The position numbers and the translations under genes are program-made. 64,000 nt of DNA from Ktedonosporobacter rubrisoli (GTDB taxonomy: Bacteria > Chloroflexota > Ktedonobacteria > Ktedonobacterales > Ktedonobacteraceae). Numbering within the stretch: position 1 is the first letter of the stretch; each line of letters starts with the position of its first letter. Below the pieces are notes generated by a model. That model was not told where the DNA came from, did not search any database, and worked only from the letters and a program-made list of their open reading frames with translations. Below, one piece after another: positions 7,011 through 15,426 of the stretch. Location: contig NZ_CP035758.1 in the NCBI RefSeq assembly GCF_004208415.1, forward strand, positions 2,046,001-2,110,000, written 5' to 3'.

Positions 7011-8978
7011 TTATAGGTTCAGCTCCTGGGCCTTCATCACGAGCTGGACGCGATTATGCACCTGTAGCTTGCCATACATATTCTTCATATGCCAGCGAAT
7101 AGTGCAAACCTCAAGACACATTTTCTCGGCAATCTCCTGATTTGCTAGCCCCTGGCGTGCCAGGTGTAATACCTCCAATTCCTTGGGGGTCAGCGGTTCA
7201 AGGAGCTCTACGGAGGGAGCTTTGCGCACAAATCTCTCAGTTCGTGTCAAGGACCATTTGCTGCCTTTGAGGACCTTGAGCATGCCAAGAGCATAATCTT
7301 GCGAAAAGTTGGGCCAATCCAGCCGGGGTGCTTTGCGGCGCAGATCCAGCACCCGCTCTAGCAGCTCGCTCATAGCTCTGCCCTTATCGAGAAAGTTGCG
7401 CATGAAATGTTCTGGCGCTCCCTCGGCAAGAGCCTGGCACAGGAAGCGGCCAGCACTCATGAGGTCTTGTTTTCCATAGTGGGCCAAAGCCTGCAGTACA
7501 TGAATCTCGATGATGCTTGATAGATGCCCCGTTGAGTATGCAAGCTCCAGTAAATTGCCCAACAACGCGAGCGCTTGATCAAACTCTTTTTGTTGGAGCA
7601 GTAAACGCACGTCCATGAATTGGTCTAGCTCGTAGAGAAAGCTTGTCTGCGGAAGCCTGTCAAGGATAAATTGGGTCACTCGCATGCCATCTTCCAACTG
7701 CAGACGCTTACGAAAGATACGCAAGCTCAGCGAGGTATAAAAGTGCAGACTATACTTGTAGGCGTACTGCTCAGCCTGCGAAACAAGCTCGTCGGCTTCA
7801 GCCACTTGCCCCTGTATTTGTTTCATCAAGGCCAGGGTAATCAGCCCATCTACCAGTGCCGGCCCTACCAAACCGCGCGCCTCCCAATTTTTGCACATCT
7901 CGATCCCTTTTAACAGATAATGGAGAGCCTCTTCTGTATTGTTCCATTGGCAATAAATATCTCCCATGCCTAGTAACAGCATGCCAGTTGCTAGAAGCGG
8001 CTCATTTGTCTTGCCCTCGTGGGCTCGCTCGATTGTCTGCTGCGCAGATTGCAGGAGGGCCATACTTTTGTGCAAGGAGCCCTGGATGGCATAGAGCTTG
8101 GCTTGTACCCAGGCGCAGACGCAGGCAAAGGGGAGTGAGCCTGAAGCAAGATTATCTCTATAAGCTTGCTCAAAGTAAGGAATCGCCTCTGCTTCTCGAC
8201 CTTCTAGCCAGATAGTCACTCCTGTCACCATCATGGTCTGGATGCGAATAGGCAGATCGATAGCCGGCAGATGCCTGGCGGCATAGTTGGCAGCTTTAAG
8301 AGCATCCTGAATACGCCCTTGCAGATTGGCTAAATAACCGTGTACCGCTGCGATGACAGCCTTCCAGTAAGCCTCATCTACTCGTCCATAAGTTGGGGCA
8401 GAGGTTTCCTGAGAAGCGGGAAGCCTGACATTGCGCAAATAGTTTTCAATGTTAGAGGTATAGCCCTGGAACATCATAGCCCAGGCATAGGTCAGGCAGA
8501 GCAGTGGATGAGAGAGGATGAGCTCATCAGGGATCGCCATCAGCCATTTTACCAGGAGGGCGAACTTGCATTGCGTCAACATCGGCTGGGCAATCTGTTC
8601 GATAAGCTTGATAGCCCGCTCAAAGTCTCTTGCCGCCAGAGCGTGCTCGATGGCCGCCGGATAATCGGCCTGCTGCTCAAACCAGCTGCTGGCCCGGCTA
8701 TGTAATTTTGGAAGCATTTCGCGTGCGCTGCGCTGGAGAAGATGATAGAGAAAATCTTGGAAGCAACGATGGTAGCGATACCAGCCAGGCTCACCCTCTA
8801 ATGGCTCAAGAAAGAGCCCGGTCTTTTCTAACGCTTCAAGTATCTCATGGCCGTTAGCTTTGCCTGTAACGGCGGAACAGAGAGAGGCATTCAGGCGCTC
8901 AAGAATCGAAGTGTGCAGTAAAATATTTTGAATGCTTTCCGATTGCTGATGGAAAGCCTCGGAAGTTAAATATTCCAA
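7011..8978 (-). CDS. MalT-like LuxR family regulator, 5'-truncated
   Basis: A large one-component activator of the MalT/LAL type lacking its ATPase part. The C-terminus is a clear LuxR helix-turn-helix (LTPKELEVLHLARQGLANQEIAEKM, then WHMKNMYGKLQVHNR). The middle is helical, TPR-like repeat sequence. The N-terminus begins inside the winged-helix segment that follows the NTPase domain in MalT proteins (SFSGNHRYILEYLTSEAF). Homology continues upstream of the TTG at 8978 to about 9075 (ALQLAAYALSKQ), then stops at an in-frame TGA at 9084-9086. The Walker A and B motifs, normally about 300 residues earlier, are absent. It is likely a remnant, perhaps a constitutive DNA-binding fragment if expressed. 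Confidence 0.85.
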   Translation of the reverse strand: MEYLTSEAFHQQSESIQNILLHTSILERLNASLCSAVTGKANGHEILEALEKTGLFLEPLEGEPGWYRYHRCFQDFLYHLLQRSAREMLPKLHSRASSWFEQQADYPAAIEHALAARDFERAIKLIEQIAQPMLTQCKFALLVKWLMAIPDELILSHPLLCLTYAWAMMFQGYTSNIENYLRNVRLPASQETSAPTYGRVDEAYWKAVIAAVHGYLANLQGRIQDALKAANYAARHLPAIDLPIRIQTMMVTGVTIWLEGREAEAIPYFEQAYRDNLASGSLPFACVCAWVQAKLYAIQGSLHKSMALLQSAQQTIERAHEGKTNEPLLATGMLLLGMGDIYCQWNNTEEALHYLLKGIEMCKNWEARGLVGPALVDGLITLALMKQIQGQVAEADELVSQAEQYAYKYSLHFYTSLSLRIFRKRLQLEDGMRVTQFILDRLPQTSFLYELDQFMDVRLLLQQKEFDQALALLGNLLELAYSTGHLSSIIEIHVLQALAHYGKQDLMSAGRFLCQALAEGAPEHFMRNFLDKGRAMSELLERVLDLRRKAPRLDWPNFSQDYALGMLKVLKGSKWSLTRTERFVRKAPSVELLEPLTPKELEVLHLARQGLANQEIAEKMCLEVCTIRWHMKNMYGKLQVHNRVQLVMKAQELNL

Positions 8979-9072
8979 AATGTAACGGTGGTTACCGGAA
9001 AAGGACTTGACCAGGCGAGCTATGCCCTCCCCTTCCTGCTTGCTCAGCGCATAGGCGGCCAGCTGCAGGGCG

Positions 9073-9525
9073 GGAGCCTCCTTTCACTCCCGGCGCGCCG
9101 CCTGTACCTGGATGAAAAATCTTGACGTCCTCATGCTGCGCTACAATCCTCTCCATACTGGCGCAGAACGCGATATTGTGCCCTACCTCTCTGGCGAGAA
9201 GGCCCGCGATCCGGGCATTGTGGCCTTCAAAACTGCCTATTTCGGCAATACTCTTGTGCCTGATTTGCCTCCTGCTCTGGGCAAAGATCTGCCAGCAGTG
9301 CCCGACCGCTATCGGTTTGCTCTGAGCAATCCCTGGATTGATGTTGTCCTGACCGGACCCGAAAACCGCCTGCAAATCGAGCAGGCCTTACAGGCCCTCG
9401 AACGCGGCCCGCTGAGCCCACACGAATATGCCGAAATGAAACGCTTTGGCGAGCTTCTAGCTGTCCCTGGCCAGGCTACCCAGTCTGTAAATTTGTCAGG
9501 CAAGCATGAATTGTTACAAAGATAG
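9073..9525 (+). pseudogene. Aldo/keto reductase, C-terminal fragment
   Basis: The frame reads GASFHSRRAA, then MKNLDVLMLRYNPLHTGAERD, GIVAFKT and RFALSNPWIDVVLTGP, which match the C-terminal half of aldo/keto reductases (DVxxIRYNAAHRGAE, RFxLSNPxVDVxLTGP). The N-terminal half with the catalytic Asp, Tyr and Lys is missing. The homology starts at about 9073, exactly where the oppositely oriented MalT-like gene also loses its 5' part. It ends 25 bases before the LanM start. The longest ATG frame is 9112-9525, but no function is expected. Confidence 0.75.
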
Positions 9526-9550
9526 GCCTGATTTAAGAAAGGTTTGTGCA

Positions 9551-10462
9551 ATGCAACATACTGAGCGATCGAGTTTCGATACAGAAAGTCTACTTAACAA
9601 TCCGGAATGGTGCCGGGCCCTGACTTTGACTGAGCGGCTTGAGCTTATGCGCATGTATGGTGGCGTAAGTGAGCAGAGCAAGAGCTATGACGCGGATTTT
9701 GCTCGGCGCAAGCTTGAGCGCTGGAAGGCTCAGTATCCCTTTGACAAGGAGAATTATTTTGCCCAGCGCCTGGAAATGGATGGTCTTAGCGAGAATGAGC
9801 TGGCTATTTTGCTGGGTGAAGCTCCTGCCACTTTTCGCGCCCTTCTCGCCGAAAGCCCTGCCTGGCTGCAAGAGCTTGCACGCGCCTATGCCCAGGAACC
9901 GGCCCGGGAATATGAAGAATTCTTGCTGGGTCTGCAGCAGCCGGAGAAAACAGCTGAGGCGCAGGAGCCAGCGACAGCGCCCCATCTCGGTTTTCTGACG
10001 GCAGTCTTGCCCTTGATATCAAGGGGGACTGTCCGCCTGCGCGCCGGCATCTCCGAGCTCATCGACGCCTCCTCAGAGCTGCCTTTTGATCCACAGACGG
10101 TCCATACAGTCCTGCTGGAATTTCTTCCACCGCGTTTAATGCAGCAGCTAGCGCGCACCTTTACCCTTGAGTTACATGTTGCGCGCCTGGAGGAACGTTT
10201 GCGCGGCGAGACATCCCAGGAACGCCTCCTCGATTTCATCGACCAGCTACGCCGGCCCGAGGTTGTCTTGCCTTTATTGGAAGAATATGCGCCCCTGGCC
10301 CGCAATTTAATGATCACTATTGAGAACTGGATAATGTATGGCTTGGAGTTCTTAAGCCATCTTAGCGCTGACCGGCCACTCATTCGCGCGCGTTTTTGCG
10401 GGGAGAGCGATCCAGGCAAGCTGATCAAGGTGGATGGTGGCGCGGGTGATCTGCACAAATGA
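9551..10462 (+). CDS. lanM: LanM lanthipeptide synthetase, N-terminal part (ends at in-frame TGA)
   Basis: The N-terminal 303 residues of a type 2 lanthipeptide synthetase, which dehydrates Ser/Thr and forms thioether rings in a precursor peptide. It begins at ATG 9551 behind AAGAAAGG; NPEWCRALTLTERLELM is the usual LanM opening and the rest is the start of the DUF4135 dehydratase domain. The frame ends at TGA 10460-10462 inside GAGDLHK*GRSTLVLQF, and the same frame then continues into the dehydratase motifs. LanM proteins commonly have a residue such as Gly at this point, so one base change (for example GGA to TGA) would explain it. No lanthipeptide precursor gene was found nearby. Confidence 0.85.
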   Translation: MQHTERSSFDTESLLNNPEWCRALTLTERLELMRMYGGVSEQSKSYDADFARRKLERWKAQYPFDKENYFAQRLEMDGLSENELAILLGEAPATFRALLAESPAWLQELARAYAQEPAREYEEFLLGLQQPEKTAEAQEPATAPHLGFLTAVLPLISRGTVRLRAGISELIDASSELPFDPQTVHTVLLEFLPPRLMQQLARTFTLELHVARLEERLRGETSQERLLDFIDQLRRPEVVLPLLEEYAPLARNLMITIENWIMYGLEFLSHLSADRPLIRARFCGESDPGKLIKVDGGAGDLHK

Positions 10463-10504
10463 GGGCGTAGCACGCTGGTTCTGCAGTTCTCCTCAGGCTT
10501 TCGC

Positions 10505-12895
10505 TTGATCTATCGCCCCAAACCAATGGCCGTCGATGTGCATTTTCAGCAACTGTTGGGCTGGCTGAACGAACGTGGAGATCATCCCGCCTTTCGCGTG
10601 CTAGAGGTGATCGATCGCGGTTCATATGGCTGGGCTGAGTTTGTGAGCGCCGAGGAATGCACGTCGCAGGAAGAAGTAGCCAGCTTCTACGAGCGCCAGG
10701 GAGGATATCTAGCCCTGCTCTATGCCTTAGAGGCTACCGATGTGCACTTCGAAAACCTGATTGCCGCTGGCGAGCATCCTGTGCTCATCGATCTGGAGTC
10801 GCTATTTCATCCCCGCATTGAGATAACTGCACCGTTGCGCTCGCAACGTCAGACTTCCAGCATTATGAATCACTCGGTTGTGCGCATCGGTCTGTTGCCT
10901 TATCGCATGTGGGGCAACCGAGAGAATGTGGGCGTGGATATCAGCGGCTTGAGCGGCAGCGGTGGTCAACTTACGCCCCATCCTGTGCTGCGCATGGATA
11001 AGTTGGGAACTGATGAGATGCACTTTGTGCGTAAGCGTGTAGAGATGCCAGATCATCCGAACCGACCGCGCTTGCATGGGCAAGGCACTGATGTATTAGC
11101 GTATCGTGATCATCTTATCAAAGGCTTTGCGCAGATTTATCGCCTGCTCATGCGGGAACGAGACGCACTTATCACGGGACCTATCGGGGCCTTTGCCCAC
11201 GATGAGATTCGTCTGATTGCTCGTGCGACAAATACGTATGCCCAGCTTTTGCACGAGAGCTTCCATCCTGACCTGTTACGTAACAGTATGGAGCGCGATC
11301 GCTTCTTTGATCGGCTCTGGGGTGCCATCGAACGCCAGCCACATCTTACACGGCTCATCGATGCTGAACGGGCGGATCTGCATAATGGTGATATTCCTAT
11401 GTTTACGTGCCGCCCGGATACGCGCGATATCTTCAGTGCTCGTGGGGTTTGTATTCCCGCTTATCTAGAGGAGACAAGCTTACAGGCAGTCAGCAGGCGC
11501 TTGCAAGGTTTTAGCGAGGCCGACCTGAAGCGTCAAGTCTGGTTTATCGAGGCTTCGCTGGCGACCTTGACGTTGAGCGAAGGCCTGACAAGTTGGAAGC
11601 CCTCACACTTGCAAGCCACGCCAGAGAAGATCAGTCGCGAGCGCCTTTTACGAGAAGCCTGCAGGGTAGGAGATCGCCTGGCTGAACTGGCTCTGGTCAG
11701 TGAACATGGGGTCGGCTGGATCGGCCTTGTCTATGTGAATGAACGTGAATGGCAGCTAATGCCTACCAATGCCGATTTCTATAACGGTACTACTGGCATT
11801 GCCTTTTTCCTGGCTTATCTGGGAGCAATAACCGGCGAGGAGCGCTACACGAATTTAGCCCGAGCTGCCCTGCCCGCTATCCAGGAGCAGGAAAGAGAGC
11901 TGAGCAAGCAGCCAGAGAGCGTGAGTATTGGAGGATTTGATGGCTGGGGTGGCCTGATCTATTTCTACACGCATCTTGGTAGGCTTTGGCAGGATGCGGC
12001 CTTGCTGGATCGCGCTAACGAGATTGCGCACCTGTTGCCTGAGCAGATTGCTAAAGATAAGATAGGGGATATTATGGCTGGATCGGCAGGTAGCATCTGT
12101 GCTCTGCTGACCCTCTATGAGGTCGCGCCGAGGTCTGAAGTGCTGGAGATCGCTATACAGTGTGGCGAGCGTTTGCTCAGGCATGCTGCCCAGTGTGGTG
12201 GCGAGCCCTTGAGCGATGAGGATGGCGTATCGCCAATCCCGGCCAGTCGTCCGCTGGCGGGTTTCTCACACGGAGCGGCTGGAATGGCCTTCAGCCTGCT
12301 TCGTCTCTGGGCCGCCAGCAGTCAGGAGCGTTTTCGCCAGGGAGCCGAGCGTGCCATGGCGTATGAGCGTAGCGTATTCTTAACGGCTAAAAAGAATTGG
12401 CCCGATTTTCGCCTGCTCAGTAGCGCTGAGGCTAAGCGTGTCGAGCTGCCTGCGGACGAGGAGCTATGCATGATAACCTGGTGCCATGGCGCGCCGGGCA
12501 TTGGCCTTGGCCGCCTTGCTTCTCTTTCCTATCAAGACGATCAGCGCATGCGCGAGGAAATTGAGATTGCTATTCAAACCACCCTGAAGCAGGGCTTTGG
12601 CCAAAATCACTCGCTTTGCCACGGCGATCTAGGCAACCTTGAGCTCTTGCTGATGGCTGCGCAAATGCTGCCTGAGCCCTCCTATCATGATCTGGTTCAG
12701 ACCTACACTGCCATGTTACTGGATAGTATCGAGCGCGAAGGCTGGCTTACGGGCATTCCTCTGGGCGTTGAATCTCCCGGCCTGCTGACGGGGATTGCCG
12801 GTATCGGCTATCAGCTAATGCGCCTGGCAGAACCGGAGCGCGTGCCCAATATATTAACGCTGGCCATGGCAGGCAAGCCAGGCGCACAGCCTTAG
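10505..12895 (+). CDS. lanM: LanM lanthipeptide synthetase, dehydratase core and cyclase part
   Basis: The continuation of the LanM gene in the same frame; the open frame runs from 10463, and 10505 is only its first alternative start (TTG) without a ribosome site. It holds the dehydratase motifs YRPKP (phosphate-binding Lys), DVHFENLI and DLESLFHP, then the C-terminal LanC cyclase. LanC zinc ligands are visible: Cys in WCHGAPGIGLGR (near 12,480) and Cys-His in LCHGDLGN (near 12,615), plus GFSHGAAGM. With the upstream part the protein would be about 1,114 residues, normal for LanM. Whether the cyclase half is made separately is unknown. Confidence 0.88.
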   Translation: MIYRPKPMAVDVHFQQLLGWLNERGDHPAFRVLEVIDRGSYGWAEFVSAEECTSQEEVASFYERQGGYLALLYALEATDVHFENLIAAGEHPVLIDLESLFHPRIEITAPLRSQRQTSSIMNHSVVRIGLLPYRMWGNRENVGVDISGLSGSGGQLTPHPVLRMDKLGTDEMHFVRKRVEMPDHPNRPRLHGQGTDVLAYRDHLIKGFAQIYRLLMRERDALITGPIGAFAHDEIRLIARATNTYAQLLHESFHPDLLRNSMERDRFFDRLWGAIERQPHLTRLIDAERADLHNGDIPMFTCRPDTRDIFSARGVCIPAYLEETSLQAVSRRLQGFSEADLKRQVWFIEASLATLTLSEGLTSWKPSHLQATPEKISRERLLREACRVGDRLAELALVSEHGVGWIGLVYVNEREWQLMPTNADFYNGTTGIAFFLAYLGAITGEERYTNLARAALPAIQEQERELSKQPESVSIGGFDGWGGLIYFYTHLGRLWQDAALLDRANEIAHLLPEQIAKDKIGDIMAGSAGSICALLTLYEVAPRSEVLEIAIQCGERLLRHAAQCGGEPLSDEDGVSPIPASRPLAGFSHGAAGMAFSLLRLWAASSQERFRQGAERAMAYERSVFLTAKKNWPDFRLLSSAEAKRVELPADEELCMITWCHGAPGIGLGRLASLSYQDDQRMREEIEIAIQTTLKQGFGQNHSLCHGDLGNLELLLMAAQMLPEPSYHDLVQTYTAMLLDSIEREGWLTGIPLGVESPGLLTGIAGIGYQLMRLAEPERVPNILTLAMAGKPGAQP

Positions 12896-13109
12896 TAAGA
12901 GCTACCAGGCTCGCGACTCCGCACATGCCCGCGATACGCCATAGGCGCGACTTTTCAATGGCTCTGGAAGCTGAGGAATGGGCGCATAGAACTATAGTTT
13001 GGCGAGAAACTAGCCAGTAAGTCAGCTCTTGCAAAACTATGAGCCTTGGATGGGATGTTTCCGGCTAGCTGATGGTGGGCCTATGCCTCTCATCAGATCC
13101 GCCAGTAAA

Positions 13110-13192
13110 TTACTGCCAGAAGGCACAGGTAAGGGCATGTAGAGCGCTGAAAAAAGCCAGAGAAGGAATGGTCTCTGTATATCCATAGGCAT
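13110..13192 (-). pseudogene. Severed C-terminus of the APH-like kinase
   Basis: On the minus strand, immediately beyond the insertion sequence, one frame reads AYGYTETIPSLAFFSALHAL, ending FWQ and TAA at 13110-13112. Joined to the kinase fragment on the far side through a CTTAG target sequence it gives NIFLDAYGYTE, a believable C-terminal helix of an aminoglycoside-phosphotransferase fold. All three frames are open here, so the assignment rests on sequence style and position. Confidence 0.55.
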
Positions 13193-13211
13193 CTAAGCTT
13201 GACTTTGTACA
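13193..13211 (+). repeat. Left terminal inverted repeat of the insertion sequence
   Basis: CTAAGCTTGACTTTGTACA, an exact reverse complement of 14648-14666. Confidence 0.9.
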
Positions 13212-13295
13212 ATTTGGGGAAAGGGCTGGGCACAAAAGCTTCTGGAGGTAAGATAGAAGCTGACCAAAGCACTATCTTAGCTCAGGAGGATGTTC

Positions 13296-14639
13296 ATGCC
13301 CCTTCCCGATCCCATTATAGAAGTATTAGCCGTCTTTCGGCCATTGTTTACCGCTCCCACCTGGAGAAAACTGATGATCTTGTTAACCGGAACCTTGCTG
13401 GCCCACGGACGCCGCACGGTCGCAGCCGCGTTGCGTGCCACAGGCCTCAGTCAGGCAAGCAACTGGAGCCTCTTTCATCAGGTGCTCAATCGAGCCCGCT
13501 GGTCTCCCCTGGCTGTGAGTCGCCAATTGCTCCTGCTGATCGTCGAAACCTTTGTACCAGCGGGAGCCTGGGTAGATCTGGTCATCGATGAAACGCTGGA
13601 ACGGCGCTGGGGCAGCAAGATCCGCAAACGAGGCAATTACCGCGATAGCGCTCTCTCCAGCAAAGAACGCTCGGTGAGCAGTCCTGGATTGCGCTGGATT
13701 GTGCTGGCCGTGGTCGTGACGCTCCCCTGGACCAGGCAGAGATGGGCATTGCCCTTCTTGTGTGTGCTGGCAACCACTCCAGAGGTGAGCGCGCGTTTGG
13801 GCAAGCGACACAAAACCATCGCGATGTGGGCCCATCAGATGCTCAGTCTTGTGCGCCGATGGCTGCCTGATCGCTCAATCAAGCTACTGGGCGACAGCGC
13901 CTACAGTGTCCTGGAACTAGGGGTGTATGCTCAGCATCAGCACGTCACGTTGATTACAACTGGTCGGCTCGATGCGGTTCTGCATGATCCACCTCCCGAA
14001 CGCAAAGAGCACACGATGGGTCGTCCGCGAGTGGTTGGCGAGCGCCTTCCCTCCCTGGAGCAAGTCTTGCAGAATGCAGAAACGGCCTGGCAAAAGCTCA
14101 CCTTGGACTGGTACAGCCAGGGTGAGCGGCCAGTAGACTTCTGCACGGGCTCCGCCTTGTGGTATCGCACGGGCTCCGCTCCTCTGCCTCTACGCTGGGT
14201 GCTGACTCGCGATCCACAGGGCAAGCGTCCCCCAAAGGCCATCTTTTGTACCGATCCCACCCAGACCGCCGAAGAGATCATCAAGGACTTCATGAAACGC
14301 TGGAGTCTGGAAGTGACCTTTGAAGAGGGGCGCGCCCATTTGGGCATCGAGACGCAACGCCAATGGTCCGATCAAGCCATCGAGCGCTCGACGCCTGTGC
14401 TCTTCGGCCTCTATAGCCTGGTGACGCTCTTTGGGCAAGCGTTGCATCCAGATGGGCAGCTCCTGATCGCTCAAGCTGCCTGGTATCGCAAGCACACCGC
14501 CACCTTCTGTGATGTGCTCGCTCTCATCAGGCGCCATCTCTGGGACCTGCAGACTTTTCCCACATCACCCACTGATCCGGGCGCGGTTTTAGTCCCCCGC
14601 TCGACGCTTGAGCGCTTCTCATGGGTGGTCTGTTATTGA
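13296..14639 (+). CDS. DDE transposase
   Basis: A 447-residue transposase with an RNase H-type DDE core. The probable catalytic residues are Asp in VIDETLERRWG (about residue 97), Asp in LLGDSAYS (about 198) and Glu in RWSLEVTFEEGRAHLGIE (about 340). The N-terminal part with TGLSQASNWSLFHQVLNRARW resembles DNA-binding regions of IS4/IS701-type elements. ATG 13296 is preferred over ATG 13290 because the AGGAGG ribosome site abuts the latter. The reading frame is complete and the terminal repeats are intact, so the element may be active. The exact IS family needs a database comparison. Confidence 0.9.
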   Translation: MPLPDPIIEVLAVFRPLFTAPTWRKLMILLTGTLLAHGRRTVAAALRATGLSQASNWSLFHQVLNRARWSPLAVSRQLLLLIVETFVPAGAWVDLVIDETLERRWGSKIRKRGNYRDSALSSKERSVSSPGLRWIVLAVVVTLPWTRQRWALPFLCVLATTPEVSARLGKRHKTIAMWAHQMLSLVRRWLPDRSIKLLGDSAYSVLELGVYAQHQHVTLITTGRLDAVLHDPPPERKEHTMGRPRVVGERLPSLEQVLQNAETAWQKLTLDWYSQGERPVDFCTGSALWYRTGSAPLPLRWVLTRDPQGKRPPKAIFCTDPTQTAEEIIKDFMKRWSLEVTFEEGRAHLGIETQRQWSDQAIERSTPVLFGLYSLVTLFGQALHPDGQLLIAQAAWYRKHTATFCDVLALIRRHLWDLQTFPTSPTDPGAVLVPRSTLERFSWVVCY

Positions 14640-14647
14640 GTTGGAAA

Positions 14648-14666
14648 TGTACAAAGTCAAGCTTAG
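14648..14666 (-). repeat. Right terminal inverted repeat of the insertion sequence
   Basis: TGTACAAAGTCAAGCTTAG, an exact reverse complement of 13193-13211. It supplies the premature stop codon of the interrupted kinase gene (TAA on the minus strand, 14663-14665). Confidence 0.9.
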
Positions 14667-15406
14667 AAGATGTTTTGATAGTCAGGAGGTAGTAGCGGTT
14701 CAAACAGGCCCAGTGAGAAAAGAGCTGTAGCAAGATCAAAGCGCCGGTCAATATAGCCCCCGCCGGACCAATCGATGACGCCCGCGACGTGCTGAGCATG
14801 CATGAGCACATTGGGCAAGCAGTAATCATAGTGTCCGAAGACAATTTCGTTCTCGATTGTGGATTTGGCGGCTTGCAGCTCGGCTAATAAATGGTGGGCG
14901 TTCTGGCCATCAAAGCTGCTGTTGGTGTTGGCAATGAGGGTCTCGCGAGGCCTGGCCAGAATTTTCGTATGTAGCCAGGCTAGTTTGGTCGCCAGCCAAT
15001 CATGTGGATAGGGCAGATCCGGTCTCCAGCTATGAATGCGCTGGAGCATCTGAGCAAACTGTCTAATAAGCCACGCTCGCTCTGCAGGCTCGGCTTGCTG
15101 AAGGACACTATGTAGTGGTTCACCTGGCAGATATAAGAAAAGGAAAGCATGGCCATCCTCTAACGCTTCTTCAATTAGAGGTTGCGCTACAAAAGGTTTA
15201 TACGCATGCAGAGCCCTAAGTATAGAAGCTTCTTTGTTCAATGCCTCGCTCATCGCGGCGGTATGGGCTAGCTTCAAGACGAAGCGCCCGCGTTGCGAAG
15301 TTAAGATGTATACCTGAAAAGCCATACCCTGCGGAGGCAACTCGCTCTTGATGAGCGGACCAACATAGTGCGCGATCTTTGGGGGAAGCGGGATAGATAA
15401 GCGCAT
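14663..15406 (-). pseudogene. APH-like phosphotransferase interrupted by the insertion sequence
   Basis: A 247-residue fragment of an aminoglycoside-phosphotransferase/choline-kinase-fold protein. Visible are the N-lobe Lys (GRFVLKLAH), the Brenner motif HYDYCLPNVL with catalytic Asp and Asn, and GVIDWSGG, the metal-binding Asp. Start ATG 15406 follows GGAGAACACTAGT; the frame upstream of it belongs to the preceding gene. The protein ends at PPDYQNIF with a stop created by the IS end, and the missing roughly 25 residues lie at 13110-13192. It starts 20 bases after the stop of the thioredoxin-reductase-like gene, so the two formed an operon. The kinase core is intact and some activity may remain. 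Confidence 0.85.
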
Positions 15407-15426
15407 ACTAGTGTTCTCCTCTCCTC

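Larger units (their letters stand above)
13193..14666 (+). mobile_element. Insertion sequence, 1,474 bp, IS4/IS701-like
   Basis: One DDE transposase gene bounded by exact 19-bp terminal inverted repeats: CTAAGCTTGACTTTGTACA at 13193-13211 and its reverse complement at 14648-14666. Flanking CTAAG and CTTAG differ at one base, so an exact target duplication cannot be stated and the true end may be a few bases inside. The element lies within an APH-like kinase gene. Confidence 0.88.

Noticed and set aside
10460..10462. TGA as selenocysteine in LanM
   Set aside because: LanM has no known selenocysteine here, the position is not catalytic, and no SECIS-like structure was evident. A nonsense change is simpler.
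12896..13109. Lanthipeptide precursor gene downstream of LanM
   Set aside because: No short frame with a ribosome site, a GG-type leader end and a Ser/Thr/Cys-rich core was found here or at 9526-9550.
13193..14666. A clean YTAR target duplication for an IS701-type element
   Set aside because: Flanks CTAA and TTAG both fit YTAR but are not identical, so no true duplication could be claimed.
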